Origin: Flavobacteriaceae bacterium UBA3356
GTDB lineage: Bacteria; Bacteroidota; Bacteroidia; Flavobacteriales; Flavobacteriaceae
Direction: 5' to 3'
Assembly (NCBI GenBank): GCA_002360635.1
Contig: DEQW01000001.1
Location: 1 to 64,000 of the forward strand
Length of the DNA stretch: 64,000 nt
Shown here: in pieces, positions 24,449-33,201 of the stretch
How positions within the stretch are numbered: the first letter of the stretch is position 1
Layout of the letters: the number at the start of each line of letters is the position of its first letter
Notes under the pieces: model-generated
The model's database searches: none
The model's input: only the letters and a program-made list of their open reading frames with translations
What the model was told of the DNA's origin: nothing
Program-made: the position numbers and the translations under genes

Positions 24449-24501
24449 AGTTCTTAGGATATGTCTTAAATTGTCAAGATAAGTACATATCTTAAGAAAC
24501 T
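24449..24501 (+). promoter_or_regulatory. Large imperfect inverted repeat upstream of the MarR gene
   Basis: AGTTCTTAGGATATGT (24449-24464) pairs with ACATATCTTAAGAAACT (24485-24501), with one bulge and one G-U pair around a 20-nt centre. The left arm is part of its own dyad TTAnGA-N4-TCnTAA. It is either an autoregulatory operator region or a leader hairpin of the MarR transcript. Confidence 0.45.
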
Positions 24502-24553
24502 ATTTGAAGCTTTTAAACTATTTAACGATAGGAAGCAGATAATACTATTTTTT

Positions 24554-25162
24554 ATGGGTAACAGTATTTTTAATCCAAAAGATCAATTGGGGGATGTTTC
24601 CAATAAAATTGTGGCAGGTCTGGAGCGTATTTCAGAAGTGTTCAAAGTATTGTTATGGGAAAAAGCGAAGGCGAACGGTTTAAGTCCGTTACAGATACAA
24701 CTGCTTATTTTTGTCGCCTACCACAAAATAGAGCTTTGCAATGTAAGCCATTTTGCAAAAGAATTTAACGTGACCAAGCCTACCGTAAGCGATGCCATTA
24801 GAGCATTACTTAAAAAAGAACTTATTGAAAAAGATTTTTCATCGGCCGATAGTCGAAGCTATTCGGTTTTTTTGACATCCAAAGGCAAAGAAATGGTCAG
24901 CACCACAGCCGATTTTGCCGATCCTATCAAGAATCAACTGGCAAAAATACCAGTAGAAGAACAAGAAGCGCTTTTCAATAGTATTAGCAACCTTATTTAT
25001 AAGTTAAACCGTACCGGTATTTTAACCGTACAACGAATGTGTTACGGTTGTAAGTTTTATGAACCAAAAGAAACTACTGATTATTGCAATCTTTTGGAAA
25101 AAGATTTACACACAACAGATATCCGTTTGGATTGCCCTGAATTTGAAGAAAAAGCGGGCTAG
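24554..25162 (+). CDS. MarR-family regulator with four-cysteine C-terminal tail
   Basis: A 202-residue protein. Residues about 15-150 form a MarR winged helix: helix-turn-helix at about 62-90 (NVSHFAKEFNVTKPTVSDAIRALLKKEL) in part, wing with SADSRSYSVFLTSKGKE, and dimerisation helices at both ends. It is longer than usual MarR proteins (about 145 residues) because of a tail with Cys163, Cys166, Cys178 and Cys194 (MCYGCKFYE...YCNLL...LDCPEF). The spacing suggests a zinc or iron-sulfur site or a redox switch (inference). It probably represses the CPVC and secreted protein genes through TTAGGATTCCTAA sites. It converges with the DDAH-like gene, 1 nt apart. Confidence 0.87.
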   Translation: MGNSIFNPKDQLGDVSNKIVAGLERISEVFKVLLWEKAKANGLSPLQIQLLIFVAYHKIELCNVSHFAKEFNVTKPTVSDAIRALLKKELIEKDFSSADSRSYSVFLTSKGKEMVSTTADFADPIKNQLAKIPVEEQEALFNSISNLIYKLNRTGILTVQRMCYGCKFYEPKETTDYCNLLEKDLHTTDIRLDCPEFEEKAG

Positions 25163-25163
25163 T

Positions 25164-26078
25164 TTATTCGCGTATCAAAGGCATGGTACTGCAACGCAAT
25201 AGGCCTTCTTGTTTAGCTATTTCGGCATATGGTACTTCTTCAACCGTAAACCCTTGTTCACGTAACCAAGTATTCAATCTTGTAAAGTTTTTTTCTGAAA
25301 TAACTACTTCTGGGGAAATAGAAAATACATTGCTATTCATATTGTACATTTCGTCTTTTGTAATATGGAAGCAATTCTCTTTTCCGAAGTAATCCACTAA
25401 CCATTGATATTCTTCTTCTTCTAAAAACCCTTCTTTATGAATAATTGCCTTTCCTTTTCCCAAAGGTTGAAAACAACAGTCTAAATGCAATGCATTGTCT
25501 TTGGCTTCGGTATTTGACTTTTTAAGATTAAATGACTTTACTTTCTTATTCGGAAACAGCTTTTGAAGATGTTTCACCGCTTTCATATTGGTACGTGCCG
25601 TAATATAGTTTGAATAGTCCTCCCCACGGTAGGTACCCACAAAAATATAATCGTTCCAAGGCATAACATCGCCACCTTCCACGTGTGCATCTTCAGGAAA
25701 CTTGATTACATTTTCTAAAGGAATTTGATCAATTACATGCTTAATCGCATCAATCTCTTGATCGCGGTCGGGTAATATATTTGCTTTAATGAATTTGTCT
25801 TCAATAACAAAAGCTATATCGCGCGTGAAGATTTGATTGTAATCATCAATTTCTTTGGGGCGATACACTTTTACATCATATTTCTCAAGCACCTTGGCTA
25901 CCGCTTCCATTTCATTGATCATATCCTCCTCTTTAGGATACGTACCTGCCTGGATATGTTCTTTGGATTTTGGATCATACGCCTCGTCTAAAGTTGGTGC
26001 CGGGCCATTACTATTTGCTGAACCTAATACAACTGCCCGAAGGCGTGAAACTTCGTCTTTAATGTTTAAATTGATCAT
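25164..26078 (-). CDS. DDAH/arginine-deiminase-like guanidino-modifying enzyme
   Basis: A 304-residue protein of the amidinotransferase superfamily. The ATG at 26076-26078 is chosen; an upstream in-frame start adds nine residues that look random. Visible: FTRDIAFV (substrate pocket), the 'HVEGGDV' block with catalytic acid, 'DNALHLDCCF' with the catalytic His, and nucleophilic Cys296 in LLRCSTMPL. Related enzymes hydrolyse dimethylarginine or arginine or transfer amidino groups. The exact substrate cannot be told. Together with ctlX nearby it suggests use of arginine-derived guanidino compounds. The gltA terminator lies just upstream of it. Confidence 0.85.
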   Translation of the reverse strand: MINLNIKDEVSRLRAVVLGSANSNGPAPTLDEAYDPKSKEHIQAGTYPKEEDMINEMEAVAKVLEKYDVKVYRPKEIDDYNQIFTRDIAFVIEDKFIKANILPDRDQEIDAIKHVIDQIPLENVIKFPEDAHVEGGDVMPWNDYIFVGTYRGEDYSNYITARTNMKAVKHLQKLFPNKKVKSFNLKKSNTEAKDNALHLDCCFQPLGKGKAIIHKEGFLEEEEYQWLVDYFGKENCFHITKDEMYNMNSNVFSISPEVVISEKNFTRLNTWLREQGFTVEEVPYAEIAKQEGLLRCSTMPLIRE

Positions 26079-26090
26079 ACTACAAATATA

Positions 26091-26121
26091 AAAAAGCATC
26101 CCCAATTTATGAGGATGCTTT
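26091..26121 (-). terminator. Terminator downstream of gltA
   Basis: On the minus strand AAAGCATCC and GGATGCTTT pair, followed by TTTTT. It separates gltA from the DDAH-like gene. Confidence 0.82.
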
Positions 26122-26142
26122 GTTTATTTTAAAAAGTAAAAA

Positions 26143-27429
26143 TTATCTTTTTTCTACTGGTTTAAAGTCCCTATGTGTTTCACCAATGTATATTTGTCTT
26201 GGACGACCAATTGGTTCTTTGCGCAAGCGCATTTCTCTCCATTGTGCAATCCAACCTGGTAAACGCCCTAATGCAAACATAGCTGTAAACATTTCGGTAG
26301 GGATTCCTAAGGCTCTATATATAATACCAGAATAGAAGTCTACGTTCGGGTATAATTTTCTGTCAACAAAGTATGAATCTTCTAAGGCTTCTTTTTCTAA
26401 GCCTTTTGCAATATCCAGTACTGGGTCTTCCACTCCTAGATCGGCCAATACTTCGTCTGCAGATTTCTTGATTATTTTTGCCCTTGGGTCAAAGTTTTTA
26501 TAGACGCGGTGACCAAAGCCCATTAAACGGAATGGATCATTTTTATCTTTTGCTTTTTGCATAAACTTATGCGTATCGCCTCCATCTTCTTTAATGGCTT
26601 CAAGCATTTCAATCACAGCTTGGTTGGCACCTCCGTGAAGTGGCCCCCAAAGTGCGTTAATACCTGCTGATAAGGATGCAAACAATCCAGTGTGTGCTGA
26701 ACCAACCATCCGTACTGTAGAAGTAGAACAGTTTTGTTCGTGATCTGCGTGCAATATCAATAATTTATCAAGTGCATCTACAACTGTTTTATTAGAATTA
26801 TACTCCCCATTTGGCTTTTTGAACATCATTTTAAGGAAGTTATCTACATACCCTAATGAGTCGTCACCATAATCCAATGGTCTTCCTACACGTTTTCTGT
26901 AGGCCCAAGCGGTTAATACAGGGAACTTTGCCAAAATACGTACAATGGCATTGTACATATCTTCCTCGCTATCAACATTCACCGAAGAAGGGTTAAATGC
27001 CACCAAAGCTGAAGTCAATGAAGATAAAACTCCCATTGGGTGTGCAGATTTTGGGAAACCGTCTAAGATTTTCTTTAAATCTTCATCTACGTGAGAGTGC
27101 TCTCTAATATCATCGTGAAATTTCGCTAATTCAGTTTTAGAAGGTAATTCACCAAAAATCAATAAATATGCTACTTCTAAAAACTCAGCCTTTTCGGCTA
27201 AATCCTCAATAGAATAACCTCTATACCGAAGTACTCCTTCTTCTCCATTCAAAAATGTAATGGCACTTTCGCAAGAGCCGGTGTTTTTATATCCAGGATC
27301 AATGGTAGTTATACCATTTGTTACACTTCTAAGGGTTTTTATATCAATGGCTTGCTCGTTCTCACTTCCCGTAACAATAGGAAATTCATAATTTTTGCCA
27401 TCAATTTCGAGGATTGCTGTCTTTGACAT
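26143..27429 (-). CDS. gltA: Citrate synthase
   Basis: A 428-residue enzyme joining acetyl-CoA and oxaloacetate to citrate in the TCA cycle. Catalytic residues are in place: His265 (PLHGG), His307 (GFGHRVY) and Asp364 (VDFYSG). The length fits the bacterial hexameric type. A ~185-bp upstream gap holds the eno terminator and a weak promoter, so gltA is probably its own unit, closed by a terminator at 26091-26121. Confidence 0.96.
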   Translation of the reverse strand: MSKTAILEIDGKNYEFPIVTGSENEQAIDIKTLRSVTNGITTIDPGYKNTGSCESAITFLNGEEGVLRYRGYSIEDLAEKAEFLEVAYLLIFGELPSKTELAKFHDDIREHSHVDEDLKKILDGFPKSAHPMGVLSSLTSALVAFNPSSVNVDSEEDMYNAIVRILAKFPVLTAWAYRKRVGRPLDYGDDSLGYVDNFLKMMFKKPNGEYNSNKTVVDALDKLLILHADHEQNCSTSTVRMVGSAHTGLFASLSAGINALWGPLHGGANQAVIEMLEAIKEDGGDTHKFMQKAKDKNDPFRLMGFGHRVYKNFDPRAKIIKKSADEVLADLGVEDPVLDIAKGLEKEALEDSYFVDRKLYPNVDFYSGIIYRALGIPTEMFTAMFALGRLPGWIAQWREMRLRKEPIGRPRQIYIGETHRDFKPVEKR

Positions 27430-27562
27430 ATATTTTAAAGATTTTTTTTGATTATTTCGAAATGTAAATATACAAAATATTGACCGATTTTTTTAACATA
27501 TACGAACACTTGTTAGGTTAAAAAATCCTTAAATTTCAAGGCATTGAAGTCATTAAAAACGA

Positions 27563-27594
27563 AAAACTTCCTTTAGTTGCACCAAAGGAAGTTT
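27563..27594 (-). terminator. Terminator downstream of eno
   Basis: On the minus strand AAACTTCCTTT and AAAGGAAGTTT form an 11-bp stem followed by T residues, 22 nt after the eno stop codon. Confidence 0.82.
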
Positions 27595-27615
27595 CTAAAT
27601 AGTAATATATCGGTT

Positions 27616-28902
27616 TTAAACCTTAAAAGCGTTCCGTTGTGGATAATAGGCAACATCACACAATTGTTCTTCTATACGCAATAATTGATTGTATTTCGCC
27701 ATACGATCACTACGGGAAGCAGATCCTGTTTTAATTTGCCCACAATTTAGGGCTACTGCCAAATCTGCAATTGTGTTATCTTCCGTTTCACCACTTCTAT
27801 GAGACATCACTGAAGTATAACCAGCATTATGCGCCATATTAACAGCAGCTATAGTTTCAGTTAAAGTCCCTATTTGGTTTACCTTAATTAGAATGGAATT
27901 GGCTATGTTTTCTGAAATACCTTTTGACAATCTTTCAACGTTTGTTACAAACAAATCGTCACCTACCAATTGCACTTTATCACCTACTTTTTCAGTCAAT
28001 GACTTCCAGCCATCCCAATCGTTTTCATCCATACCATCTTCAATTGAAATTATAGGATATTTACTACACAATTCAGCTAAATAAGTTGCTTGTTCTTCCG
28101 AAGAACGCACTTTTCCATTTTCCCCTTCAAAAACAGTATAGTCGTATTTTCCGTTTTTATAGAATTCTGCTGCTGCACAATCCAATGCAATCATAATATC
28201 ATCGCCTAATGTATAACCTGCGTTTTCAGTTGCTTTTGCTATGGTATCAATGGCATCTTCTGTTCCGTTCAGGGTTGGTGCAAAACCACCTTCATCACCT
28301 ACTGCAGTGCTCAAGTTACGATCGTGCAAAACTTGTTTAAGATTATGGAAAACCTCGCTTCCCATCTGCATGGCGTGGTTAAAGTTTTTAGCCTTTACCG
28401 GCATAATCATAAATTCTTGAAATGCGATTGGGGCATCACTGTGCGAACCGCCATTAATTATATTCATCATCGGTACCGGAAGTGTTTTTGCACTTACACC
28501 ACCTACATATCGATATAAAGGCATTCCCAATTCTGAAGCTGCCGCTTTGGCTACTGCCAAGGAAACACCCAAAATAGCATTAGCCCCTAATTTTGATTTA
28601 TTGGAAGTTCCATCAAGATCGATCATTATTTTATCAATCGCTTCTTGTTCAAAAACTGAAACACCCAATAAGGTACCGGCTATTTTTCCATTTACATTTT
28701 CAACAGCATTTAAAACACCTTTACCCATATAATCGTCACCGCCATCGCGTAATTCCACCGCTTCGTGTTCTCCGGTTGATGCACCCGAAGGAACCGCTGC
28801 GCGACCTAAAAAACCATTTTCCGTGATTACATCAACTTCAACCGTTGGGTTGCCGCGAGAGTCGAATATTTGTCTGGCGATAATATCTATAATTATACTC
28901 AT
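27616..28902 (-). CDS. eno: Enolase
   Basis: A 428-residue glycolytic enzyme turning 2-phosphoglycerate into phosphoenolpyruvate. Seen: the N-terminal 'ARQIFDSRGNPTVEVDV' block, magnesium ligands in 'ALDCAAAEF', 'SIEDGMDE' and 'LVGDDLFVTN', catalytic Lys340 (ILIKVNQIG) and the signature SHRSGETED (367-375). Its ATG overlaps the carA stop codon (ATGA), so eno is co-transcribed and probably translationally coupled with carA, an unusual pairing of pyrimidine/arginine supply with glycolysis. Confidence 0.97.
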   Translation of the reverse strand: MSIIIDIIARQIFDSRGNPTVEVDVITENGFLGRAAVPSGASTGEHEAVELRDGGDDYMGKGVLNAVENVNGKIAGTLLGVSVFEQEAIDKIMIDLDGTSNKSKLGANAILGVSLAVAKAAASELGMPLYRYVGGVSAKTLPVPMMNIINGGSHSDAPIAFQEFMIMPVKAKNFNHAMQMGSEVFHNLKQVLHDRNLSTAVGDEGGFAPTLNGTEDAIDTIAKATENAGYTLGDDIMIALDCAAAEFYKNGKYDYTVFEGENGKVRSSEEQATYLAELCSKYPIISIEDGMDENDWDGWKSLTEKVGDKVQLVGDDLFVTNVERLSKGISENIANSILIKVNQIGTLTETIAAVNMAHNAGYTSVMSHRSGETEDNTIADLAVALNCGQIKTGSASRSDRMAKYNQLLRIEEQLCDVAYYPQRNAFKV

Positions 28903-30020
28903 GCTGTGGTAACTTTATGGTTTTGTATGGTTGTTATAAATTGATCAAATAAATACGAAGCATCGTGTGGCCCCGGGCTTGCTTCTGGGTGATATTGTAC
29001 CGAAAAAACTGGTTTGTTTACCATTTTAATTCCCGCAGCAGTTTTATCATTAAGATGCAAATGTGTTATTTCAATATCTGGATTCGCTTCAGCTTCTTCT
29101 CTATTGATAGCAAAACCATGATTTTGAGAGGTTATTTCCCCTTTTCCAGTTTCAAGGTTTATAATCGGGTGATTAATCCCTCTATGGCCGTGGTGCATTT
29201 TATAAGTGGAAACTCCGTTTGCTAATGCAATTACTTGGTGTCCTCCACATATTCCAAATAAAGGTTCCCCTTTTTCAATTATCTGTTTTGTTACATTAAT
29301 GGCATTTTCTAGTGGTTCGGGATCTCCAGGACCGTTTGACAAGAAGTAACCGTCTGGATTGAAAGCTTCCATCTCGCTTAAAGGAGTATCGTATGGAAAA
29401 ACTTTCACATAACAATCCCTTGCAGCTAAATTTCGAAGAATATTGGTTTTAATACCATTATCCAACGCTGCAATTTTATAGGTTGCATCTTCTTTTCCGA
29501 AGAAGTATGGCTCTTTTACCGAAACTTTTGAAGCTAGCTCCAACCCTTTCATATCAGGAATATCTGCAAGTTGTTTTTTTAACCCTTCGATGTTATCAAC
29601 TTCAGTAGAAATGACTGCGTTCATCGCTCCATTGTCACGAATATAACACACTAAAGCACGTGTATCTACATCGCTAATGGCAAGTAAGTTGTTTTTACTT
29701 AAAAAACCTTCTAAGGAATCATCGGCTGCTGGACGCGAATGGTTATAACTAAAATTTCTACAAACTAAGCCTGCAATTTTAACACTATCAGACTCCATTT
29801 CGTTTTCAGTAGTTCCATAATTGCCAATGTGTGCATTGGTGGTTACCATTAATTGCCCAAAGTAAGATGGGTCTGTAAAAATTTCTTGATAACCGGTCAT
29901 TCCGGTATTGAAACAAACTTCACCAAAAGCAGAGCCTTCTTTGCCTCCCACTGCTTTTCCGTGAAAGATAGTGCCGTCTGCTAATAGGATTATTGCTTTT
30001 TTTCTTTTTTGGTATTTCAT
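28899..30020 (-). CDS. carA: Carbamoyl-phosphate synthase small subunit
   Basis: A 373-residue glutamine amidotransferase subunit that passes ammonia to CarB for carbamoyl phosphate, used for pyrimidines and arginine. The ATG at 30018-30020 is preferred; an upstream TTG would add eight residues. The N-terminal CPSase domain has 'ADGTIFHG...FNTGMTGYQE'. The C-terminal class I amidotransferase has the nucleophile Cys258 (GICGGHQ, where LGHQ is commoner) and His344/Glu346 (QYHPEAS). carB is not next to it. The eno start overlaps its stop by 4 nt. It follows the terminator of the ribosomal cluster. Confidence 0.95.
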   Translation of the reverse strand: MKYQKRKKAIILLADGTIFHGKAVGGKEGSAFGEVCFNTGMTGYQEIFTDPSYFGQLMVTTNAHIGNYGTTENEMESDSVKIAGLVCRNFSYNHSRPAADDSLEGFLSKNNLLAISDVDTRALVCYIRDNGAMNAVISTEVDNIEGLKKQLADIPDMKGLELASKVSVKEPYFFGKEDATYKIAALDNGIKTNILRNLAARDCYVKVFPYDTPLSEMEAFNPDGYFLSNGPGDPEPLENAINVTKQIIEKGEPLFGICGGHQVIALANGVSTYKMHHGHRGINHPIINLETGKGEITSQNHGFAINREEAEANPDIEITHLHLNDKTAAGIKMVNKPVFSVQYHPEASPGPHDASYLFDQFITTIQNHKVTTA

Positions 30021-30101
30021 ATTTGAAAAGATTTCAGGTTTCAAGTGAAAAAAATAGTGCTTTGTATCTTCCGTGTAAATTGATGCAAAAATAGTATAAA
30101 A

Positions 30102-30132
30102 AAAGGGATAAACATTTAATGCTTATCCCTTT
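30102..30132 (-). terminator. Terminator closing the ribosomal protein cluster
   Basis: On the minus strand AAAGGGATAA and TTATCCCTTT form a 10-bp stem with an 11-nt loop, followed by TTTTT, 24 nt after the rplQ stop. It marks the 3' end of the 17-kb cluster. Confidence 0.88.
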
Positions 30133-30155
30133 GTTATTTACAAATAAAAAATCAT

Positions 30156-30632
30156 TTATTCTTCTTCTTTATTCGCTTTCGTCTTAGTTGCCGGTGCTGC
30201 TGCTTTAGAACCTCCTCCACGACGGCTACGACGTGTTGATTTCTTTTTAGTAGCTTTACCTGCATTGTAAATTGTATTGTAATCTACCAACTCAATCATT
30301 GCCATATCTGCTGAATCCCCTAAACGGCTACCCAACTTAATAATACGGGTATAACCTCCTGGACGATCCCCAACTTTTACAGCAACGTCTCTAAATAGTT
30401 CGCTTACTGCTTCTTTTTGGCGTAATTTTCTAAATACAATACGACGGTTGTGTGTAGTATCTTCTTTAGATTTTGTGATCATTGGTTCTACAAATTGCTT
30501 TAACGCTTTTGCTTTGGCAACTGTAGTGTTGATTCTTTTGTGCTCAATTAAAGAGCAAGCCATATTGGCCAACATCGCCTTTCTGTGCGCTGTTTTTCTG
30601 CCTAAATGGTTAAATTTCTTTCCGTGTCTCAT
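30156..30632 (-). CDS. rplQ: 50S ribosomal protein L17
   Basis: A 158-residue protein of the large subunit near the exit tunnel. The core (1-about 120; MRHGKKFNHLGRKTAHR, ending with the GDSADMAMIEL block) is standard. A basic, Gly/Ala-rich tail (about 128-158; KKKSTRRSRRGGGSK) extends it, as is usual in Bacteroidota. Last gene of the cluster, behind rpoA and before a strong terminator. Confidence 0.97.
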   Translation of the reverse strand: MRHGKKFNHLGRKTAHRKAMLANMACSLIEHKRINTTVAKAKALKQFVEPMITKSKEDTTHNRRIVFRKLRQKEAVSELFRDVAVKVGDRPGGYTRIIKLGSRLGDSADMAMIELVDYNTIYNAGKATKKKSTRRSRRGGGSKAAAPATKTKANKEEE

Positions 30633-30697
30633 GACATTTTGTTTTAATCATCATCTTGCTACCAAACTCACTGTTGTGAGGAGCAAAATATGACGTA

Positions 30698-31690
30698 TTA
30701 ATCTTTATCTAATTTATATTTTGAAAGGTCCATACCAAAGTTCAACCCTTTAACGCTTACTAATTCTTCCAATTCGGTAAGTGATTTTTTACCGAAGTTT
30801 CTGAATTTCATTAAGTCGTTTTTGTTGTAGGAAACCAAATCTCCTAAGGTATCCACTTCAGCAGCTTTTAAACAGTTTAGTGCACGAACTGAAAGGTCCA
30901 TATCTACTAATTTTGTTTTAAGCAACTGGCGCATATGCAATGATTCTTCATCATATGTTTCAGTTTGAGCAATCTCATCAGCCTCAAGGGTGATACGCTC
31001 ATCGCTAAATAACATAAAGTGGTGAATCAATGTTTTAGCAGCTTCGGTCAAGGCATCTTTTGGATGAATTGAACCATCTGTTTGGATTTCGAAAACTAAT
31101 TTTTCGTAATCTGTTTTTTGTTCTACACGGAAGTTTTCAATACTGTACTTCACATTTTTAATTGGTGTGTAGATAGAGTCTGTAAAAATGGTTCCTAGAG
31201 GTGCGTTTGCTTTTTTGTTCTCTTCAGCAGGAACATATCCTCTTCCTTTTTCAATAGTGATCTCGAAATTAAGATTCACTTTTTTATCCATATTACAGAT
31301 AACCATATCTGGGTTTAATACTTGAAATCCTGAAATGAATTTCTGAAAATCTCCAGCGGTTAATTGCTCTCCTCCGTTTACTGATACAGTTACGGTTTCA
31401 TTATCTATCTCATCAATCTGTCTCTTAAAACGTACTTGTTTTAAGTTAAGGATGATTTCGGTTACATCTTCTACAACTCCGGCTATGGTTGAAAATTCGT
31501 GATCAACCCCTTCAATGCGTACCGAAGTAATTGCAAATCCTTCTAAAGAAGAAAGTAATACTCGTCTTAATGCGTTACCTACTGTCAATCCGTAACCTGG
31601 TTCTAAGGGACGAAATTCGAATTTCCCCTCAAAATCAGTAGAGTTGATCATGATAACTTTATCAGGCTTCTGAAAACTAAATACTGCCAT
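30698..31690 (-). CDS. rpoA: RNA polymerase alpha subunit
   Basis: A 330-residue subunit. The N-terminal assembly domain (about 1-230) has 'PLEPGYGLTVGNALRRVLLSSLEG' in part. After a linker, the C-terminal domain (about 255-325; LKAAEVDTLGDLV...FRNFGKKSLTELEE) binds DNA and activators. Dimerises and nucleates core polymerase. It lies between rpsD and rplQ in the alpha part of the cluster. Confidence 0.98.
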   Translation of the reverse strand: MAVFSFQKPDKVIMINSTDFEGKFEFRPLEPGYGLTVGNALRRVLLSSLEGFAITSVRIEGVDHEFSTIAGVVEDVTEIILNLKQVRFKRQIDEIDNETVTVSVNGGEQLTAGDFQKFISGFQVLNPDMVICNMDKKVNLNFEITIEKGRGYVPAEENKKANAPLGTIFTDSIYTPIKNVKYSIENFRVEQKTDYEKLVFEIQTDGSIHPKDALTEAAKTLIHHFMLFSDERITLEADEIAQTETYDEESLHMRQLLKTKLVDMDLSVRALNCLKAAEVDTLGDLVSYNKNDLMKFRNFGKKSLTELEELVSVKGLNFGMDLSKYKLDKD

Positions 31691-31711
31691 AGTGTGACTC
31701 GTGTGTTTTTA

Positions 31712-32317
31712 TTATTTAGAATATAATTCGACGATGAACTGCTCGTTGATGTTCTCTGGAATCTGGATACGTTGTGGAATATTTACAAACGTTCCTTCTT
31801 TCTTTTCGTTGTTCCAAGTAATCCACTCATATACGTGGTTAGCATTTGCTAAAGAATCTTGGATAGCATCTAACGTTTTAGATTTTTCTCTTACAGCAAC
31901 AACATCACCTGCTTTAACTTGGTATGAAGGGATATTAACCTTTTCTCCATTTACAGTAATGTGACGGTGAGACACTAATTGTCTTGCAGCACGACGGCTA
32001 GGGGCGATCCCCATACGGAATACAACGTTGTCTAAACGTGATTCACATAATTGAAGCAATACTTCACCTGTAATTCCAGGAGCAGCAGTTGCCTTTTTAA
32101 ACATGTTTCTGAATTGACGCTCTAAAATACCATAGGAGTATTTCGCTTTTTGCTTTTCAGCTAATTGTATAGCGTATTCAGATTTTTTTCCACGACGACG
32201 GTTGTTACCGTGTTGCCCTGGAGGGTAATTTCTTTTTTCGAAAGACTTATCGTCTCCGAAGATAGCCTCACCAAACTTACGGGCTATTTTAGTTTTTGGA
32301 CCAGTATATCTTGCCAT
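31712..32317 (-). CDS. rpsD: 30S ribosomal protein S4
   Basis: A 201-residue primary 16S rRNA-binding protein that starts small-subunit assembly. The S4 RNA-binding domain is seen at about 92-155 (SRLDNVVFRMGIAPSRRAARQLV in part). The N-terminal zinc-knuckle cysteines of some S4 proteins are absent. A 90-bp gap to rpsK carries no recognisable signal. In many bacteria S4 represses its own operon, but no such site was identified here. Confidence 0.97.
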   Translation of the reverse strand: MARYTGPKTKIARKFGEAIFGDDKSFEKRNYPPGQHGNNRRRGKKSEYAIQLAEKQKAKYSYGILERQFRNMFKKATAAPGITGEVLLQLCESRLDNVVFRMGIAPSRRAARQLVSHRHITVNGEKVNIPSYQVKAGDVVAVREKSKTLDAIQDSLANANHVYEWITWNNEKKEGTFVNIPQRIQIPENINEQFIVELYSK

Positions 32318-32407
32318 TTCTAAGTGTTTTTGAAGGGAAAATTAAATTAAGGTCTTACGTTAATCCTCTAATCTTCTTTAATCCTTCAGATTGATATTAA
32401 TTATAAA

Positions 32408-32812
32408 TTATACTCTTCTTCTTTTCGGAGGACGACAACCGTTATGTGGCATTGGAGTTACATCGATAATTTCGGTAACTTCAATTCCTGAATTGTGAAG
32501 CGATCGTATTGCAGATTCTCTTCCGTTTCCAGGTCCTTTCACATACACTTTTACTTTACGTAAACCAGCATCGTGGGCTACTTTTGAAGCATCTTCAGAT
32601 GCTAACTGAGCAGCGTAAGGTGTATTTTTCTTAGATCCTCTAAAACCCATTTTACCGGCAGAAGACCAAGAGATTACATCTCCGTTCTTGTTTGTTAAAG
32701 AAATAATGATGTTGTTAAATGAAGCTGTTACGTGCGCTTGGCCAACAGATTCAACGTTTACTTTACGTTTTTTAACAACCTTCTTTGTACTTTTTGAGTT
32801 AGACTTTGCCAT
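32408..32812 (-). CDS. rpsK: 30S ribosomal protein S11
   Basis: A 134-residue protein of the small-subunit platform, contacting mRNA near the E site. The core 'ASFNNIIISLTNKNGDVISWSS' region and the conserved C-terminus PHNGCRPPKRRRV are intact. The first ~15 residues are Lys/Ser-rich. Placed between rpsM and rpsD as in most bacteria. Confidence 0.97.
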   Translation of the reverse strand: MAKSNSKSTKKVVKKRKVNVESVGQAHVTASFNNIIISLTNKNGDVISWSSAGKMGFRGSKKNTPYAAQLASEDASKVAHDAGLRKVKVYVKGPGNGRESAIRSLHNSGIEVTEIIDVTPMPHNGCRPPKRRRV

Positions 32813-32823
32813 ATCTCTAGGTA

Positions 32824-33198
32824 TTATTTAGTTGCTTTTTTCTTGTTAGCAACTGTTTTACGTTTTCCTTTTCTCGTTCTTGAGTTGTTTTTAGTACGTT
32901 GACCACGTAACGGAAGTCCCGATCTGTGACGAATACCTCTGTAACAACCAATATCCATTAAGCGTTTGATGCTTAATTGCACTTCACTACGTAACTCACC
33001 TTCGATTGTGAAAGACCCAACAGCCTCACGAATTTTACCGATTTCATCATCGTCCCATTCGTTAACTTTTTTGTCTTCGCTAACTCCGGCTTTTTCCAGT
33101 ATTTCCTGGGCGCGGCTTTTACCAACACCAAAGATATACGTTAACGCGATTACACCCCTTTTGTGTTTTGGGATATCTACACCTGCGATTCTTGCCAT
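32824..33198 (-). CDS. rpsM: 30S ribosomal protein S13
   Basis: A 124-residue small-subunit head protein that contacts the P-site tRNA and L5. It starts MARIAGVDIPKHKRGVIALTY, has the helix-turn-helix around GKSRAQEIL, and ends in the basic tail (RHRSGLPLRGQRTKNNSRTRKG) that reaches the P site. rpmJ precedes it by 3 nt. Confidence 0.97.
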   Translation of the reverse strand: MARIAGVDIPKHKRGVIALTYIFGVGKSRAQEILEKAGVSEDKKVNEWDDDEIGKIREAVGSFTIEGELRSEVQLSIKRLMDIGCYRGIRHRSGLPLRGQRTKNNSRTRKGKRKTVANKKKATK

Positions 33199-33201
33199 AA
33201 C

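Noticed and set aside
30021..30044. Longer N-terminus of CarA from a TTG
   Set aside because: A good ATG lies eight codons downstream, where the conserved sequence begins.
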